This document shows, in pieces, positions 35,266-44,646 of a stretch of DNA of 64,000 nt. The translations under genes were made by a program, and so were the position numbers. The notes under the pieces are model-generated. The model was given only the letters and a program-made list of their open reading frames with translations. It ran no database searches and had not been told where the DNA came from. This DNA is from Bacteroides thetaiotaomicron VPI-5482 (GTDB taxonomy: Bacteria; Bacteroidota; Bacteroidia; Bacteroidales; Bacteroidaceae). Every line of letters begins with the position of its first letter. Position 1 is the first letter of the stretch. The stretch spans positions 1 to 64,000 of the forward strand of contig NC_004663.1 in NCBI RefSeq assembly GCF_000011065.1, read 5' to 3'.

Positions 35266-35703
35266 ATGAAAAATGACTCATTTTTAGATAAAGTTATTGG
35301 ATCACTCCTTTCACAAAATTTTCAAGTAGATTCAAATGCTTATACTTATGGTTTAGTAAAGGGTAAAAATGATTCCTTCTCTGGGAAAGTGATTGACGGC
35401 ATAGATGTAGCCAAAAGCATACTTGCTATAGCTCAAATTTTTGGTTCCCCAATTGATTCTGATTGTGCTGATTTTAAAACGATTTTTAATGGAGAAGGTT
35501 TTAAGAAAGATTTAAAGGCTTTGTATTCTATGACAGATGCCGTGCTTTACAAATTTATATTAGGACAACCTTTAATTGTAGGAGTAGTGAAAGCAGACAG
35601 TTTAACGCATAATGAAATCTATGATATTACTGATAAATTCGATAAAGCAATTCTTGGTTTTAGGAAATACACAGCGCGTATGAAATGGACTAAATGTCGG
35701 TAA
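35266..35703 (+). CDS. Hypothetical protein in the UpxZ position
   Basis: 145 residues from ATG 35266 (161 more upstream bases in frame from a TTG at 35215 are less likely). A/T-rich, helical, with no recognised motif. It takes the place of upxZ, whose product inhibits UpxY proteins of other loci, but I see no clear similarity to UpxZ, so the role is not assigned. The 5' neighbour ends 123 bp before. Confidence 0.55.
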   Translation: MKNDSFLDKVIGSLLSQNFQVDSNAYTYGLVKGKNDSFSGKVIDGIDVAKSILAIAQIFGSPIDSDCADFKTIFNGEGFKKDLKALYSMTDAVLYKFILGQPLIVGVVKADSLTHNEIYDITDKFDKAILGFRKYTARMKWTKCR

Positions 35704-35988
35704 CCGGAATACTTTTGTTTTTATTTTACGATAAAAATAAAGCAAATAGCTATTGTTTATGTGCACAACAGAATTGTAAAAGATGGCATTTCTGGAAAAA
35801 ACATAGACACTAGGTTGGGCGATCGATATTAATAGTAAGAATATTATAAAACATAAAGGAATTCCTTTCCTTATAGGCCCTATATTGGATACAAAAAAAT
35901 TTCAGAATGACTTGTTTGGAAAATAAAAAAGGATGTTCACCAATGTTGTTTCTTGCTTATATTTTAACAATGATGACCAATTCAACTA
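35704..35988. other. Intergenic region with a possible gene remnant
   Basis: From ATG 35783 a frame of ~47 codons (MAFLEKT, TAG, TLGWAIDINSKNIIKHKGIP...) runs to ~35925 with one internal stop. It may be a leftover of a longer gene. Nothing else is recognised. Confidence 0.3.
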
Positions 35989-36417
35989 ATGAGGATAGCT
36001 ATAGATTTTGACGGAACGATTGTGGAACACAGATATCCGCGGATAGGGAAAGAGATTCCTTTTGCCATTGCCACCCTGAAACAGTTGCAGACCGAACGGC
36101 ATTTGCTTGTTTTATGGACGGTGCGTGAGGGGAAACTGCTTGACGAGGCGGTGGACTTCTGCCGCAAGCGCGGATTGGAGTTTTATGCTGTCAATGCAAA
36201 TCATCCGGAAGAAGAAGTGAGAAACGATATGACCAGCCCTTGCAGGAAAGTCGTGGCCGACTTGTACATTGATGACTTGAATGTGGGGAAACTGCCCGAC
36301 TGGGGAGCTATCTATGAGATGATACATAATCGGTGGAGTTATGAACGCTATTTGAATGAAATTCATGGCTTTGAGAAACAGAAAAAGATTTCCATTTGGA
36401 AACGGATATTTAGGTAA
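35989..36417 (+). CDS. HAD-like hydrolase of capsule loci
   Basis: 142 residues. HAD motif I is MRIAIDFDGTIVEH, with the nucleophile Asp at residue 6 and the second Asp two residues later. Motif II Thr is in LWTVREG, and motif IV Asp residues are in LYIDDLNVG. It has no cap domain, as in small Bacteroides hydrolases of the BT_0820 type found in many capsule loci. It probably removes phosphate from a sugar-phosphate or related precursor. The flippase gene follows after 54 bp. Confidence 0.8.
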   Translation: MRIAIDFDGTIVEHRYPRIGKEIPFAIATLKQLQTERHLLVLWTVREGKLLDEAVDFCRKRGLEFYAVNANHPEEEVRNDMTSPCRKVVADLYIDDLNVGKLPDWGAIYEMIHNRWSYERYLNEIHGFEKQKKISIWKRIFR

Positions 36418-36471
36418 TAATTTACAGATTGTAGATTCGTCGTCAGATAAGTTCTTTCTGCTGTCATTTAG

Positions 36472-38019
36472 ATGCTAATGACCACACAATCGGAAAACAC
36501 GAGGCGCATAGCCAAGAACACGCTGATGCTCTACGTGCGTATGCTATTCAGCATGTTGGTATCGCTTTATACATCGCGAGTGGTATTGAACGCATTGGGA
36601 GTGGAAGACTATGGCATATATAATGTTGTAGGCGGGTTTGTGGCCATGTTTTCATTGGTTTCCTCCTCCTTGTCATCGGCAGTAAGCCGTTTTCTCACTT
36701 TTGAGTTAGGCAGGAAAAATGTGGAACGGCTTAAATTGATGTTCTTCACTTCCTTGTCCATTCACATCATATTGGCACTGGCAGTAGTCCTTGCGGCGGA
36801 AACCGTCGGTTTGTGGTTCTTGAATACCCAAATGACCATACCGGCCGATCGGCTTCATGCAGCAAATTGGGTATTTCAGGCCTCCGTCTGTTCATTTGCA
36901 CTGGGATTGTGCAGTACGCCGTTCAACGCCTCGATCGTATCGCATGAGCATATGGGTACTTTTGCCAAAGCGGGAATCATGGATGTGATGCTGCGTTTGC
37001 TGGTGGTATTGTTTATAGCCTGTCCTTCGTGGCATTTTGACCGTCTGATAATCTATTCGTTGCTATTGGTTCTTGTCAGTATCTCTTTGCAGTGCTTTTA
37101 TTTGTATTATTGTGGCAGACATTTTGAGGAATGCCGGTGGCGTTTCAGTTTCGACCGTCCATGTTGGAAAGAGATGAGTTCGTTCGCGGTATGGAACTTT
37201 ATTGGTTGTACCGCCGGATTGTTGAAAGGGCAGGGTGTCAATGTGTTGCTCAATATCTTTGTCGGTCCGGTACTGAATGCCGCCCGAGGCATAGCCGACC
37301 AGGTAAATGCTGCGATCTGCTCGTTTTCCGGCAATTTCATGATTGCCCTGAATCCTCAAATCACGAAATCATACGCTTCTGACAATCGGGAGTATACAAT
37401 GTCATTGGTAGAGCGCGGTTCCCGCTTCTCGTTCTATATCATGTTTATTTTGGCCTTGCCAGTCTTGTTGGAAACCGATTTTATACTGAATCTTTGGCTG
37501 AAGCAATACCCTGACCATACCGTAAATTTCGTCCGGCTGGTTTTGCTGCTGTCACTTAGTGATATACTGTCGAACACCTTGATCACACTGCAGAACGCGA
37601 ACGGTAATATCCGCAATTACCAGATTGCGGTCGGCGGAATGCTGATGATGAACTTTCCGCTTTCTTATTGTTGCTTGAAGGCCGGTTTCCCTCCGGAATC
37701 CACATTGGTGGTGGCATTGTTCGTTTCCGTTTGCTGCCTGATACTCCGTTTGCTTTTTTTGCGCCGCATGGTTCGTCTTTCCGTCAGGCGATATATACGG
37801 AATGTATGTCTTAACACGTTCACTGTGGCTGTGACCGCTTCCTGTTTGCCCATATTGCTCAGTCGGCAAATGGAAGACGGTTGGATTCGTTTTATAGTCG
37901 TGTGTGTGGCAAGTGTGTGTTGCGTCGGAGTCTCTTCCTATTTTATAGGGTGCGGCTCGTCCGAACGCGCGTTCATCGTACAGACGCTCCACGGAGTAAA
38001 GACTAAACTGCTGAAATGA
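36472..38019 (+). CDS. wzx: Wzx-type polysaccharide flippase
   Basis: 515 residues with about 12-14 membrane helices and the MATE/Wzx opening RRIAKNTLMLYVRMLFSMLVSLYTSRVVLNALGVEDYGIYNVVGG, given here as the span of residues 10-54. It moves lipid-linked repeat units across the inner membrane for polymerisation by Wzy (47542). The end overlaps the next gene in an ATGA. Starts at 36472 and 36478 are both possible. Confidence 0.88.
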   Translation: MLMTTQSENTRRIAKNTLMLYVRMLFSMLVSLYTSRVVLNALGVEDYGIYNVVGGFVAMFSLVSSSLSSAVSRFLTFELGRKNVERLKLMFFTSLSIHIILALAVVLAAETVGLWFLNTQMTIPADRLHAANWVFQASVCSFALGLCSTPFNASIVSHEHMGTFAKAGIMDVMLRLLVVLFIACPSWHFDRLIIYSLLLVLVSISLQCFYLYYCGRHFEECRWRFSFDRPCWKEMSSFAVWNFIGCTAGLLKGQGVNVLLNIFVGPVLNAARGIADQVNAAICSFSGNFMIALNPQITKSYASDNREYTMSLVERGSRFSFYIMFILALPVLLETDFILNLWLKQYPDHTVNFVRLVLLLSLSDILSNTLITLQNANGNIRNYQIAVGGMLMMNFPLSYCCLKAGFPPESTLVVALFVSVCCLILRLLFLRRMVRLSVRRYIRNVCLNTFTVAVTASCLPILLSRQMEDGWIRFIVVCVASVCCVGVSSYFIGCGSSERAFIVQTLHGVKTKLLK

Positions 38020-39218
38020 TAAAAGTGGAAGATAAATCGCGTTGCTGTGGTTGCGAGGCTTGTGTGTCAAGTTGTCCCCTGCAGTGCATTGAGCTTGTAA
38101 AGGATAAGGAAGGCTTTATGTATCCGCAAGTAGATACGGCACGTTGCATTGATTGTGGCAAATGTGAGAAAGCCTGCCCCGAATTGGTTGAAGCCAAGGG
38201 AAGCGGGGGCGTCACTGTTTATGCGGCCGTCAATCCGGATAAGGAAGCCCGTCTTGCCAGTTCCTCCGGTGGCATTTTCACTCTTCTGGCAGAATCGGTT
38301 CTCGCGGAGAATGGTGTAGTGTTTGGCGCACGGTTTGACAAGGATTGGAATGTCATCCACGATTATACTGAGACTAAAGAGGGACTGGAAGCATTTCGGG
38401 GAAGCAAATACGTACAAAGCCGGACAGGCGAAACTTTCAAGCAGGCGGAACAGTTTCTGAAAGAGGGTCGTAAGGTGCTTTTCTCGGGTACTCCCTGCCA
38501 AATCATGGGGCTGAAGAGATATCTTCATAAAGAGTACGACAACTTGCTGGCTGTCGATTTCGTTTGTCACGGTGTGCCGAGTCCATTGGTATGGAGGAAA
38601 TACATAGAAGAAACACTCGTCCGTCAGGACGAAAAAATTCAGTTTCGTCCCACCTTAAACCACTTGTTCTTGGACGAGATGCCCCTTATAGAGGGTATCT
38701 CGTTCAGAAACAAATGCTTAGGCTGGAAAAAATACAGTTTCGCTCTCATCCTCTCCAAGGTGACAACCGCCGGAGAGAAAAATACAGTTTCGCTCTCACG
38801 TATATTCTACGACAATGCCTATATGAAGGCATTTTTGGCGAATCTCTCCTTGCGCCCCGCTTGTTACCGCTGTCCCGCGAAATCAGGGAAGTCCGGTAGT
38901 GATATTACGCTGGGTGACTTCTGGGGCATTGAGAAGATTGCTCCCGAATTGGATGACGACCGTGGCTGCAGCCTGTTGATTATAAACAATCCGAAGGTGA
39001 GGGATGAGTTACGAAAGAAAGGCTGTTTGTTGGCGGAATTTCCCATTTCGGAAATCTTGCCGTATAATCTGAGCACAGCTTATTCGGTGAGCATGCCGAA
39101 TAACAGGAAATTTTTTTGGTTCATGTTCGATAAAGCCGGCTTCCATAAGGCTTTAATGTTGGCAACAAGCACAACGTTTCCCATTCGTGCGTTGAGAAAA
39201 CTTTTCAGGCTAATATGA
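38016..39218 (+). CDS. FrhB-like ferredoxin/F420-dehydrogenase-type protein of polysaccharide loci
   Basis: 400 residues. Two 4Fe-4S clusters: CCGCEACVSSCP (residues ~9-20) and CIDCGKCEKACP (~45-56). The FrhB N-terminal (GVVFGARFDKDWNVIHDY, then GSKYVQS) and C-terminal (SGTPCQIMGLKRYL, DFVCHGVPSPLVWRKY, ITLGDFWGIE) regions follow. Proteins of this type are regularly paired with a pyruvyl transferase in capsule loci, as here (39215, ATGA overlap); a redox role in sugar modification is presumed. A 21-bp direct repeat lies inside the gene, in two reading frames. Confidence 0.85.
   Translation: MIKVEDKSRCCGCEACVSSCPLQCIELVKDKEGFMYPQVDTARCIDCGKCEKACPELVEAKGSGGVTVYAAVNPDKEARLASSSGGIFTLLAESVLAENGVVFGARFDKDWNVIHDYTETKEGLEAFRGSKYVQSRTGETFKQAEQFLKEGRKVLFSGTPCQIMGLKRYLHKEYDNLLAVDFVCHGVPSPLVWRKYIEETLVRQDEKIQFRPTLNHLFLDEMPLIEGISFRNKCLGWKKYSFALILSKVTTAGEKNTVSLSRIFYDNAYMKAFLANLSLRPACYRCPAKSGKSGSDITLGDFWGIEKIAPELDDDRGCSLLIINNPKVRDELRKKGCLLAEFPISEILPYNLSTAYSVSMPNNRKFFWFMFDKAGFHKALMLATSTTFPIRALRKLFRLI
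38728..38798 (+). repeat. 21-bp direct repeat within the FrhB-like gene
   Basis: The same 21 bases (ending CAGTTTCGCTCTCA) occur at 38728-38748 and 38778-38798, 50 bp apart, so they are read in different frames. A third, diverged copy (AAAAAATTCAGTTTCGTCCC) lies near 38632. Recombination between the two exact copies would remove 50 bp and shift the frame. Confidence 0.75.
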
Positions 39219-40375
39219 AAATAGGAATATTGACTCAACCGCTGAGTAACAACTATGGTGGCATATTACAGGCTTTGGCTCTGCAAACCGTGTTGCGGTC
39301 GATGGGGCATGAGACAGTTATTCTCAGTCGTGAATATGACTATCCGCCATTCCGGCTTTGCCTGATGCGTATATTGAGCGTGTTGAAGTGTATTGTTCGT
39401 AAGTATATATTAAGGGACAACCGTGCTATTATTGCCAATCCCTTTTTACACTTCTATGCAACAGATAAGACACAGGTTTATGACGATAACGAAATACAAG
39501 CGTTTATCCGGAAGAACTTGAAATGTTCCGTCCGGCTACAGAGTACTTGGATATTGAAGATCTATGTACGACTGCATCATTTTGATGCTTTTTTAGTGGG
39601 AAGCGATCAAGTATGGCGCGAGTCTTTTTCTCCTTGTATCACTAATTTCTTTTTGGATTTTCTTTCACAGAAATGCAGAGCCAAAAGAATAGCCTATGGG
39701 GCTTCATTTGGAGTGGAACAGAATCCTATCTCTGTAGCTTCATTGAATCAATGTGTAGAACTAGCCAAGCGGTTTGATGCCATATCGGTACGTGAACAGT
39801 CCGGAGTAAAAATAATGAAAGAGACCTTTCATCTGTCGGCTTGTCAGGTATTAGATCCGACTTTGTTGCTTCCTGTTGATTTTTATCGTTCTTTCATGCA
39901 GAAATCCGATATGGATTCATCGGGTTTGGTGAGTTATTTGCTTGATGGTAATGAAGAGAAAAGAAATATCATTGCTGTTGCACGAGAGCAATTGCAATTG
40001 TCTCAGACCGAATTATTACTCTTTCCATCTCGATACAAAGATGAAGTGCCTCGATTTTCTTCTGTTTCTTCTTGGCTTTCCGCTTTTGCTAATGCGGATT
40101 TTGTAGTGACAGATTCATTTCATGGTTGTGTGTTTTCTATTATTTTTCGTAAACCGTTTGTGGTAATATCTAATTCGGGCAGAGGAAATGAACGTTTTTT
40201 TTCCTTGCTTGATACTTTCGGGCTAAATGATAGATTAGTGTTCTCGTATGAAGAATTTGTTGATAAAGAAGAAATTTTGCTTATTGAACAAGATTATACA
40301 GAAGTAGAACGAAAATATGAGAATTTAAAAGTTAAGAGTCTTGAGTTCCTGTTTCAAGCGTTAAATGAGAATTAA
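39215..40375 (+). CDS. Polysaccharide pyruvyl transferase family protein
   Basis: 386 residues. Family features: MKIGILTQPLSNNYGGILQALALQ at the start, VGSDQVWRESFSP (about 129-141), KRIAYGASFGV, and the nucleotide-sugar-like C-terminal domain with FVVTDSFHGCVFSIIFRKPFVVI. These enzymes transfer pyruvate from PEP to a sugar as a ketal, adding charge to the capsule. It overlaps the upstream FrhB-like gene in ATGA. GC falls in the second half toward the A/T-rich genes that follow. Confidence 0.85.
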   Translation: MKIGILTQPLSNNYGGILQALALQTVLRSMGHETVILSREYDYPPFRLCLMRILSVLKCIVRKYILRDNRAIIANPFLHFYATDKTQVYDDNEIQAFIRKNLKCSVRLQSTWILKIYVRLHHFDAFLVGSDQVWRESFSPCITNFFLDFLSQKCRAKRIAYGASFGVEQNPISVASLNQCVELAKRFDAISVREQSGVKIMKETFHLSACQVLDPTLLLPVDFYRSFMQKSDMDSSGLVSYLLDGNEEKRNIIAVAREQLQLSQTELLLFPSRYKDEVPRFSSVSSWLSAFANADFVVTDSFHGCVFSIIFRKPFVVISNSGRGNERFFSLLDTFGLNDRLVFSYEEFVDKEEILLIEQDYTEVERKYENLKVKSLEFLFQALNEN

Positions 40376-40405
40376 GATTATAGAAATCTGTATAAATTTA
40401 ACAAA

Positions 40406-40582
40406 ATGCTTTTTCCTTTTGTACTCCCAGCATATAAGGCTACTTATTTAAAGGAGGTAATATTAAGTATATTGTGGCAAACTTATACCAATCTTGAGCT
40501 TGTCATTGTTAATGATGCTTCTCCAAAATATTTGGATTCCATCGTCAATGAATTTGATAATGATAGAATATTAAAGGAATAA
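40406..40582 (+). pseudogene. Family-2 glycosyltransferase, N-terminal fragment
   Basis: 58 residues: FPFVLPAYKATYLKEVILSI, then TYTNLELVIVNDASP, the first ~55 residues of a GT2 enzyme, closest in this window to the gene at 43671 (PFVSVVLPAYKATCLKEAVHSI). It stops before the catalytic DxD, so it cannot transfer sugar. It lies just before an intact GT2 gene (40584). A relic of a replaced gene. Confidence 0.7.
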
Positions 40583-40583
40583 T

Positions 40584-41537
40584 ATGAATTTAATGCCACA
40601 AATTACTATCATAGTACCGGTTTATAATGCGGAGCGGACCCTTGAAAGATGTGTACGTTCCATTCAAGCACAAACAGTTGTCAATTGGGAGTTGCTGTTG
40701 ATTGACGATGGTAGCGAGGATTACTCGAGCAAATTGTGCGATGAATATGCGATACAGGATTCGCGGATACGTGTATTTCATCAAGTGAACGGGGGAGCGA
40801 GTTCTGCAAGAAACGTGGGATTGGAATATACAAAAGGTGAATGGGTCGTATTTTGTGATTCCGATGATTGGGTTGATAGCAACTGGTTGGAACTATTTAA
40901 AAATCAAATTGATAATGGCACGGAATTAATTGTACAGGGATTTATTCCTCATGGGAATTTGTGGCAGAGCCGAACCGGCATAAATTTTCATGGCAATGTA
41001 AAAACTGGTATATTGAAATTGCAGGAGGAGAACATATTGGGTTTTATGTGTACTAAAATGTATAAACGTGAAATTATAGAACAATGTGGCTTGCGTTTTG
41101 ATACCGAACTCGTATTGCGTGAGGACGAATTGTTTATGCTTCAATACGCAGAATACATTTCTACAATACAATGTATGGAGGAAGGTGCCTACCATTATGA
41201 TATGCCTGATTTTTCAACCAAGTATGGCAATATAGATTTGTTTAATATGTTTCTCAAAATATATGTGGTTCTGAAAAGAATATTTTCAGGAGAAGACAAT
41301 TTGTTACTTCAGAATTATGAAAATGATTTGACTCAATCACTTTTTCATTCTTTTGTAATGCGTCATGACGATAGATGCAAAAAATTGGAAAACTATCGTA
41401 AGGAGGTTGGAAAACGAGTATTGGGCGTGAAATCATTGTCGCAATTCTCGAAATATATATTGGCTTATGTGCCTTCTTTTCAAGTGGCATATCTGTTACT
41501 TGAAGCTAAAGCAAAAATCGTTAAAAGTATGCAATGA
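40584..41537 (+). CDS. Glycosyltransferase family 2
   Basis: 317 residues, GT-A fold: ITIIVPVYNAERTLERCVRSI, LLIDDGSEDYSSKLCDEYA, NGGASSARNVGLEYTKGEWVVFCDSDDWV with the metal-binding D-x-D, and the acceptor-side LREDELFMLQYAE (E-D-x motif). It adds one sugar of the capsule repeat from a nucleotide sugar on the cytoplasmic face. Overlaps the acyltransferase gene by 4 bp. A/T-rich compared with the flanks. Confidence 0.88.
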   Translation: MNLMPQITIIVPVYNAERTLERCVRSIQAQTVVNWELLLIDDGSEDYSSKLCDEYAIQDSRIRVFHQVNGGASSARNVGLEYTKGEWVVFCDSDDWVDSNWLELFKNQIDNGTELIVQGFIPHGNLWQSRTGINFHGNVKTGILKLQEENILGFMCTKMYKREIIEQCGLRFDTELVLREDELFMLQYAEYISTIQCMEEGAYHYDMPDFSTKYGNIDLFNMFLKIYVVLKRIFSGEDNLLLQNYENDLTQSLFHSFVMRHDDRCKKLENYRKEVGKRVLGVKSLSQFSKYILAYVPSFQVAYLLLEAKAKIVKSMQ

Positions 41538-42700
41538 ATCAAAGGTGGCCTGATTATAATTCAATAGCGCATAAGGATTTCCAATTCTTATGTATGGACT
41601 ATGTACGTTTTGTCCTTGCCCTATTGGTTGTTTTGTTTCATGCATTTGCTCTAAGCAGTATATCGGCATTTTCCGATATAGAATATCCCTTAATAGGATT
41701 GGTAAGCCGTGTGTTGGATGCATTCTTGGCACATACAATCGTTCCTGTTTATTCCTTCATATCCGGTTATCTTTTTTTTCTTGTTAAGGAATGGAACAAA
41801 AAGGTTTATTTTGACAAAATCAAAAAGAGGATACATACGCTTTTGATACCTTACCTGTTATGGAATGGTATAGGTATTATACTTGTAGCCATTAAACAAT
41901 TGTCCTGCTTTGACACTTTTATTTCAGTATCAGGTACTTGCATAGACTTTTCATTTCAGAATATCCTGTCTTGTTTTTATATGTATAATGGCAAACTTAG
42001 TGTCCCGTCTGCTATAACAGATTATGCCCAACTGGTGCAAACACAATATTATCCAATTAATACAGCATTGTGGTATGTCCGTGATTTGATGGTAGTGGTT
42101 GTCTGCACTCCTGTATTATATTTCTTGTTAAAAAAAATAAAAGCATATTTGATTATCGTTCTGGGGATATTATACTTATTGTTTGGTTTTTATCATATTG
42201 ATTGGCATCTCTATCAGTTGGCATCCGTTTTCCTCTTCTTTTCATATGGAGCCCTTATAGGTCTACAGAGGATGAATTTGGTTGATGTATTCAAAAAGTT
42301 CTTTAAAATCTCTATCATACTTTATCCTCTTTGTTCACTTTGTTATTTGTTTGTACAAGGTTATTATAGTAATGTGGCTGTCTTAATAAGAACGGTGAAT
42401 ATGTTTGCATTTATTGCATTTGCTTTTAATGTTACAAGTTGGATGTTACATTGTGTTCCACAATGGCTGACATTTAAAAATATAGGCGCATCAGGTGTTT
42501 TTATTTATATGGCTCACTGTTTGGTCTTGTCAAGAATGCTGAAGATACTATTCTTTATCATTACTCCAGATACGGGTATGGGGATGGCTAATTGTTATAT
42601 TTGTGCAGCCCTTTTCACAATTATACTGTTGATTGGTACTTATTTTTTGCTCCGTAAATATATGGTCTCTGTATTGAACATATTGATAGGACGAGTATGA
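41534..42700 (+). CDS. Acyltransferase family 3 membrane protein
   Basis: 388 residues with about ten membrane helices. The start FLCMDYVRFVLALLVVLFHAF has the conserved R and H of the acyltransferase-3 family (RxxA...H), as in OafA-type O-acetylases. It is expected to acetylate or otherwise acylate capsule sugars at the inner membrane. ATGA overlap with the gene upstream. Confidence 0.82.
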   Translation: MNQRWPDYNSIAHKDFQFLCMDYVRFVLALLVVLFHAFALSSISAFSDIEYPLIGLVSRVLDAFLAHTIVPVYSFISGYLFFLVKEWNKKVYFDKIKKRIHTLLIPYLLWNGIGIILVAIKQLSCFDTFISVSGTCIDFSFQNILSCFYMYNGKLSVPSAITDYAQLVQTQYYPINTALWYVRDLMVVVVCTPVLYFLLKKIKAYLIIVLGILYLLFGFYHIDWHLYQLASVFLFFSYGALIGLQRMNLVDVFKKFFKISIILYPLCSLCYLFVQGYYSNVAVLIRTVNMFAFIAFAFNVTSWMLHCVPQWLTFKNIGASGVFIYMAHCLVLSRMLKILFFIITPDTGMGMANCYICAALFTIILLIGTYFLLRKYMVSVLNILIGRV

Positions 42701-42714
42701 TGTAGAATGAAGAA

Positions 42715-43656
42715 ATGTCGGTAATGAGAAAAATATCAATCGTTATTCCGGTTTATAATACTGAGAAGTATCTGAAATTGTCCGTTGATAGTGTTCTGTC
42801 TCAATCTTATCAGGATTGGGAATTGATATTGGTGGATGACGGAAGTAAGGACGGCAGTGGAGCCATTTGTGACAAGTATGCGTCGGAGGATTCCCGTATA
42901 AAGGTATATCATACTGTTAATCAAGGCGTGACCGCTGCCCGTGGTTATGGCGTGGAGCAATCTACCGGAGAATGGATTTGCTTCCTTGATGCCGACGACA
43001 CGCTTGCCGACGATGCACTTCAGGTGATGCTGGGCAAAAGTGCTGATTGTGACATTGTGATAGGCAACAAGCGGATTGTTTCCGGCAATGATGTGACAGA
43101 AGAATGGATGAACCAGGACGACAGGCAGTTGCAAGCAGTGGAATTTTTGGACGGGTTGATTAGAAACAAAATATCCCAATACATCACCGGTCGGATATTT
43201 CGCAGAATCTTGTTTGATAACGGGACAATCTGTATTCCCCGTGAACTGATTATGGCGGAAGATTTCATCATGAACGTACAGTTGGGCAACAAGGCAAAGA
43301 AAATTGCCGTTATCCGGGACATGGTATATGGGTATCATGTATATGGAGAGTCGGTATCGCACACCTTCCGCACCAACTTGGAATATGAGAGCCGATTCTG
43401 TGATTGCCTTTTTTCAGCATTGAAGACTGGCGGATACTACGAAGAGGTAAAAGAAGCGTTTACCTTTCAAAAAGTAAGGGCTTTGAAGTCGGCATTCATG
43501 GCTCAGCAGGGGCGAGTGAATTTACGCCACCCTTTTTTGCAGGAGGTACGCAAAGAGGCTAAAAGCATCGGGCTGTCGAGAGGATGGAAGTTGTTCTTGT
43601 ACCTACTCCCCCTGAAATACATCGGCTACATCTTTTTTAGATCATTGAATAAATAA
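42715..43656 (+). CDS. Glycosyltransferase family 2
   Basis: 313 residues; ATG at 42715 or 42724. GT-A motifs ISIVIPVYNTEKYLKLSVDSV, LVDDGSKDGSGAICDKYA, GVTAARGYGVEQSTGEWICFLDADDTL (D-A-D) and MAEDFIMNVQ. Normal length; transfers a sugar to the growing lipid-linked repeat. The next gene (43671) starts 14 bp on. Confidence 0.87.
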   Translation: MSVMRKISIVIPVYNTEKYLKLSVDSVLSQSYQDWELILVDDGSKDGSGAICDKYASEDSRIKVYHTVNQGVTAARGYGVEQSTGEWICFLDADDTLADDALQVMLGKSADCDIVIGNKRIVSGNDVTEEWMNQDDRQLQAVEFLDGLIRNKISQYITGRIFRRILFDNGTICIPRELIMAEDFIMNVQLGNKAKKIAVIRDMVYGYHVYGESVSHTFRTNLEYESRFCDCLFSALKTGGYYEEVKEAFTFQKVRALKSAFMAQQGRVNLRHPFLQEVRKEAKSIGLSRGWKLFLYLLPLKYIGYIFFRSLNK

Positions 43657-43670
43657 TCATTTTAATAATT

Positions 43671-44638
43671 ATGCCATTCGTATCAGTTGTATTACCGGCT
43701 TACAAAGCTACTTGTCTGAAAGAGGCTGTTCATTCGATTCTTTCACAGACTTATAGAGATTTTGAATTGATCATAGTCAATGATGCATCTCCCGAAAATG
43801 TGAAGGAAGTGGTTGCTAAATTCCAGGATGAACGTCTGGCATATTATGAGAACGAGTATAATGTCGGCGGTAAAGATTTGGTAAAGCAATGGAATGATTA
43901 TTGTCTCCCCAAAACATCGGGCGAATGGGTGGTAATGGCTTCGGATGATGACATGTATGCGCCAACTTATTTGGAAGAAATGGTGAAACTTACCGAGAAA
44001 TATTCCCAATACGACTTATTTCATTGTCGTGTTAATAAAATTAACATTTTTTTTTGGGGGGGGTAATCGGTACGTCTGCACCTTCAGCAGAATTTGAAAG
44101 CTGTTTGGATTTTATTTCCCAGCGTTTGTGCAACCATCGGCTCCAAACTGTACAAGAATTTATGTTTAGACGAAAAGCTATGATCTCAACGGGGGGCTTT
44201 GTCGCTTTTCCTTTGGCTTTCTTTACCGATGATGCAACTTGGAGTAAGTTATCGGGAAACGGTGTAGCTTGCAGTATGCAACCTTTGTTTATGTTTCGTT
44301 TCTCTGGCATCAATATTTCTTCAAACAAAGAGACTTCTGACAGAATGCTTCTAAAACTGAAAGCTTGTTTCTTATATGCTGATTGGATGAAGACCTATTT
44401 GAAAAGAATAGAATGTAAAAACGAGCAAGAAAAAGCTTTTATGCAAAATATTCTAATGGGATTGAAATATAAGCAGCTAGAATGGATAAACTGGACTACT
44501 TGCCGTACTAATTTTAAGGATTTCATGAAAGTCTATCGGAATAAGGAGTATAGAAACATATGCGGGACAGCTAGATGGTTCGTGCTTCTGCTCAGGAATA
44601 TCAACGAACGTTTTTTTGTAAGAAAGGATTATTATTAA
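43671..44638 (+). pseudogene. Glycosyltransferase family 2, frameshifted at a T9G8 tract
   Basis: The first ORF (43671-44066) has FVSVVLPAYKATCLKEAVHSI, LIIVNDASPENV, and GEWVVMASDDDMYAP with the metal site, then reads into T9G8 and stops at 44066. The remainder of the family (IGTSAPSAEFESCLDFI, then QEFMFRRKAMISTGGFVAFPLAFFTDDATW) is in the frame from 44054 to 44638. One more T or G in the tract would join the two into a ~322-residue enzyme. In the state given, the catalytic C-terminal half is not made. Homopolymer slippage (phase variation) or a sequencing miscount are the alternatives. Confidence 0.75.
44047..44063 (+). repeat. Adjacent poly-T (T9) and poly-G (G8) tracts in a glycosyltransferase gene
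   Basis: Nine T (44047-44055) run directly into eight G (44056-44063). A change of +1 in either tract restores the frame of the glycosyltransferase. It is the longest double homopolymer I noticed in the window. Confidence 0.85.
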
Positions 44639-44646
44639 ACAATACT

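Noticed and set aside
38564..38899. ORF of 111 codons inside the FrhB-like gene in another frame
   Set aside because: The main frame keeps both iron-sulphur motifs and the FrhB domain throughout; this is a shadow that happens to cross the direct repeat.
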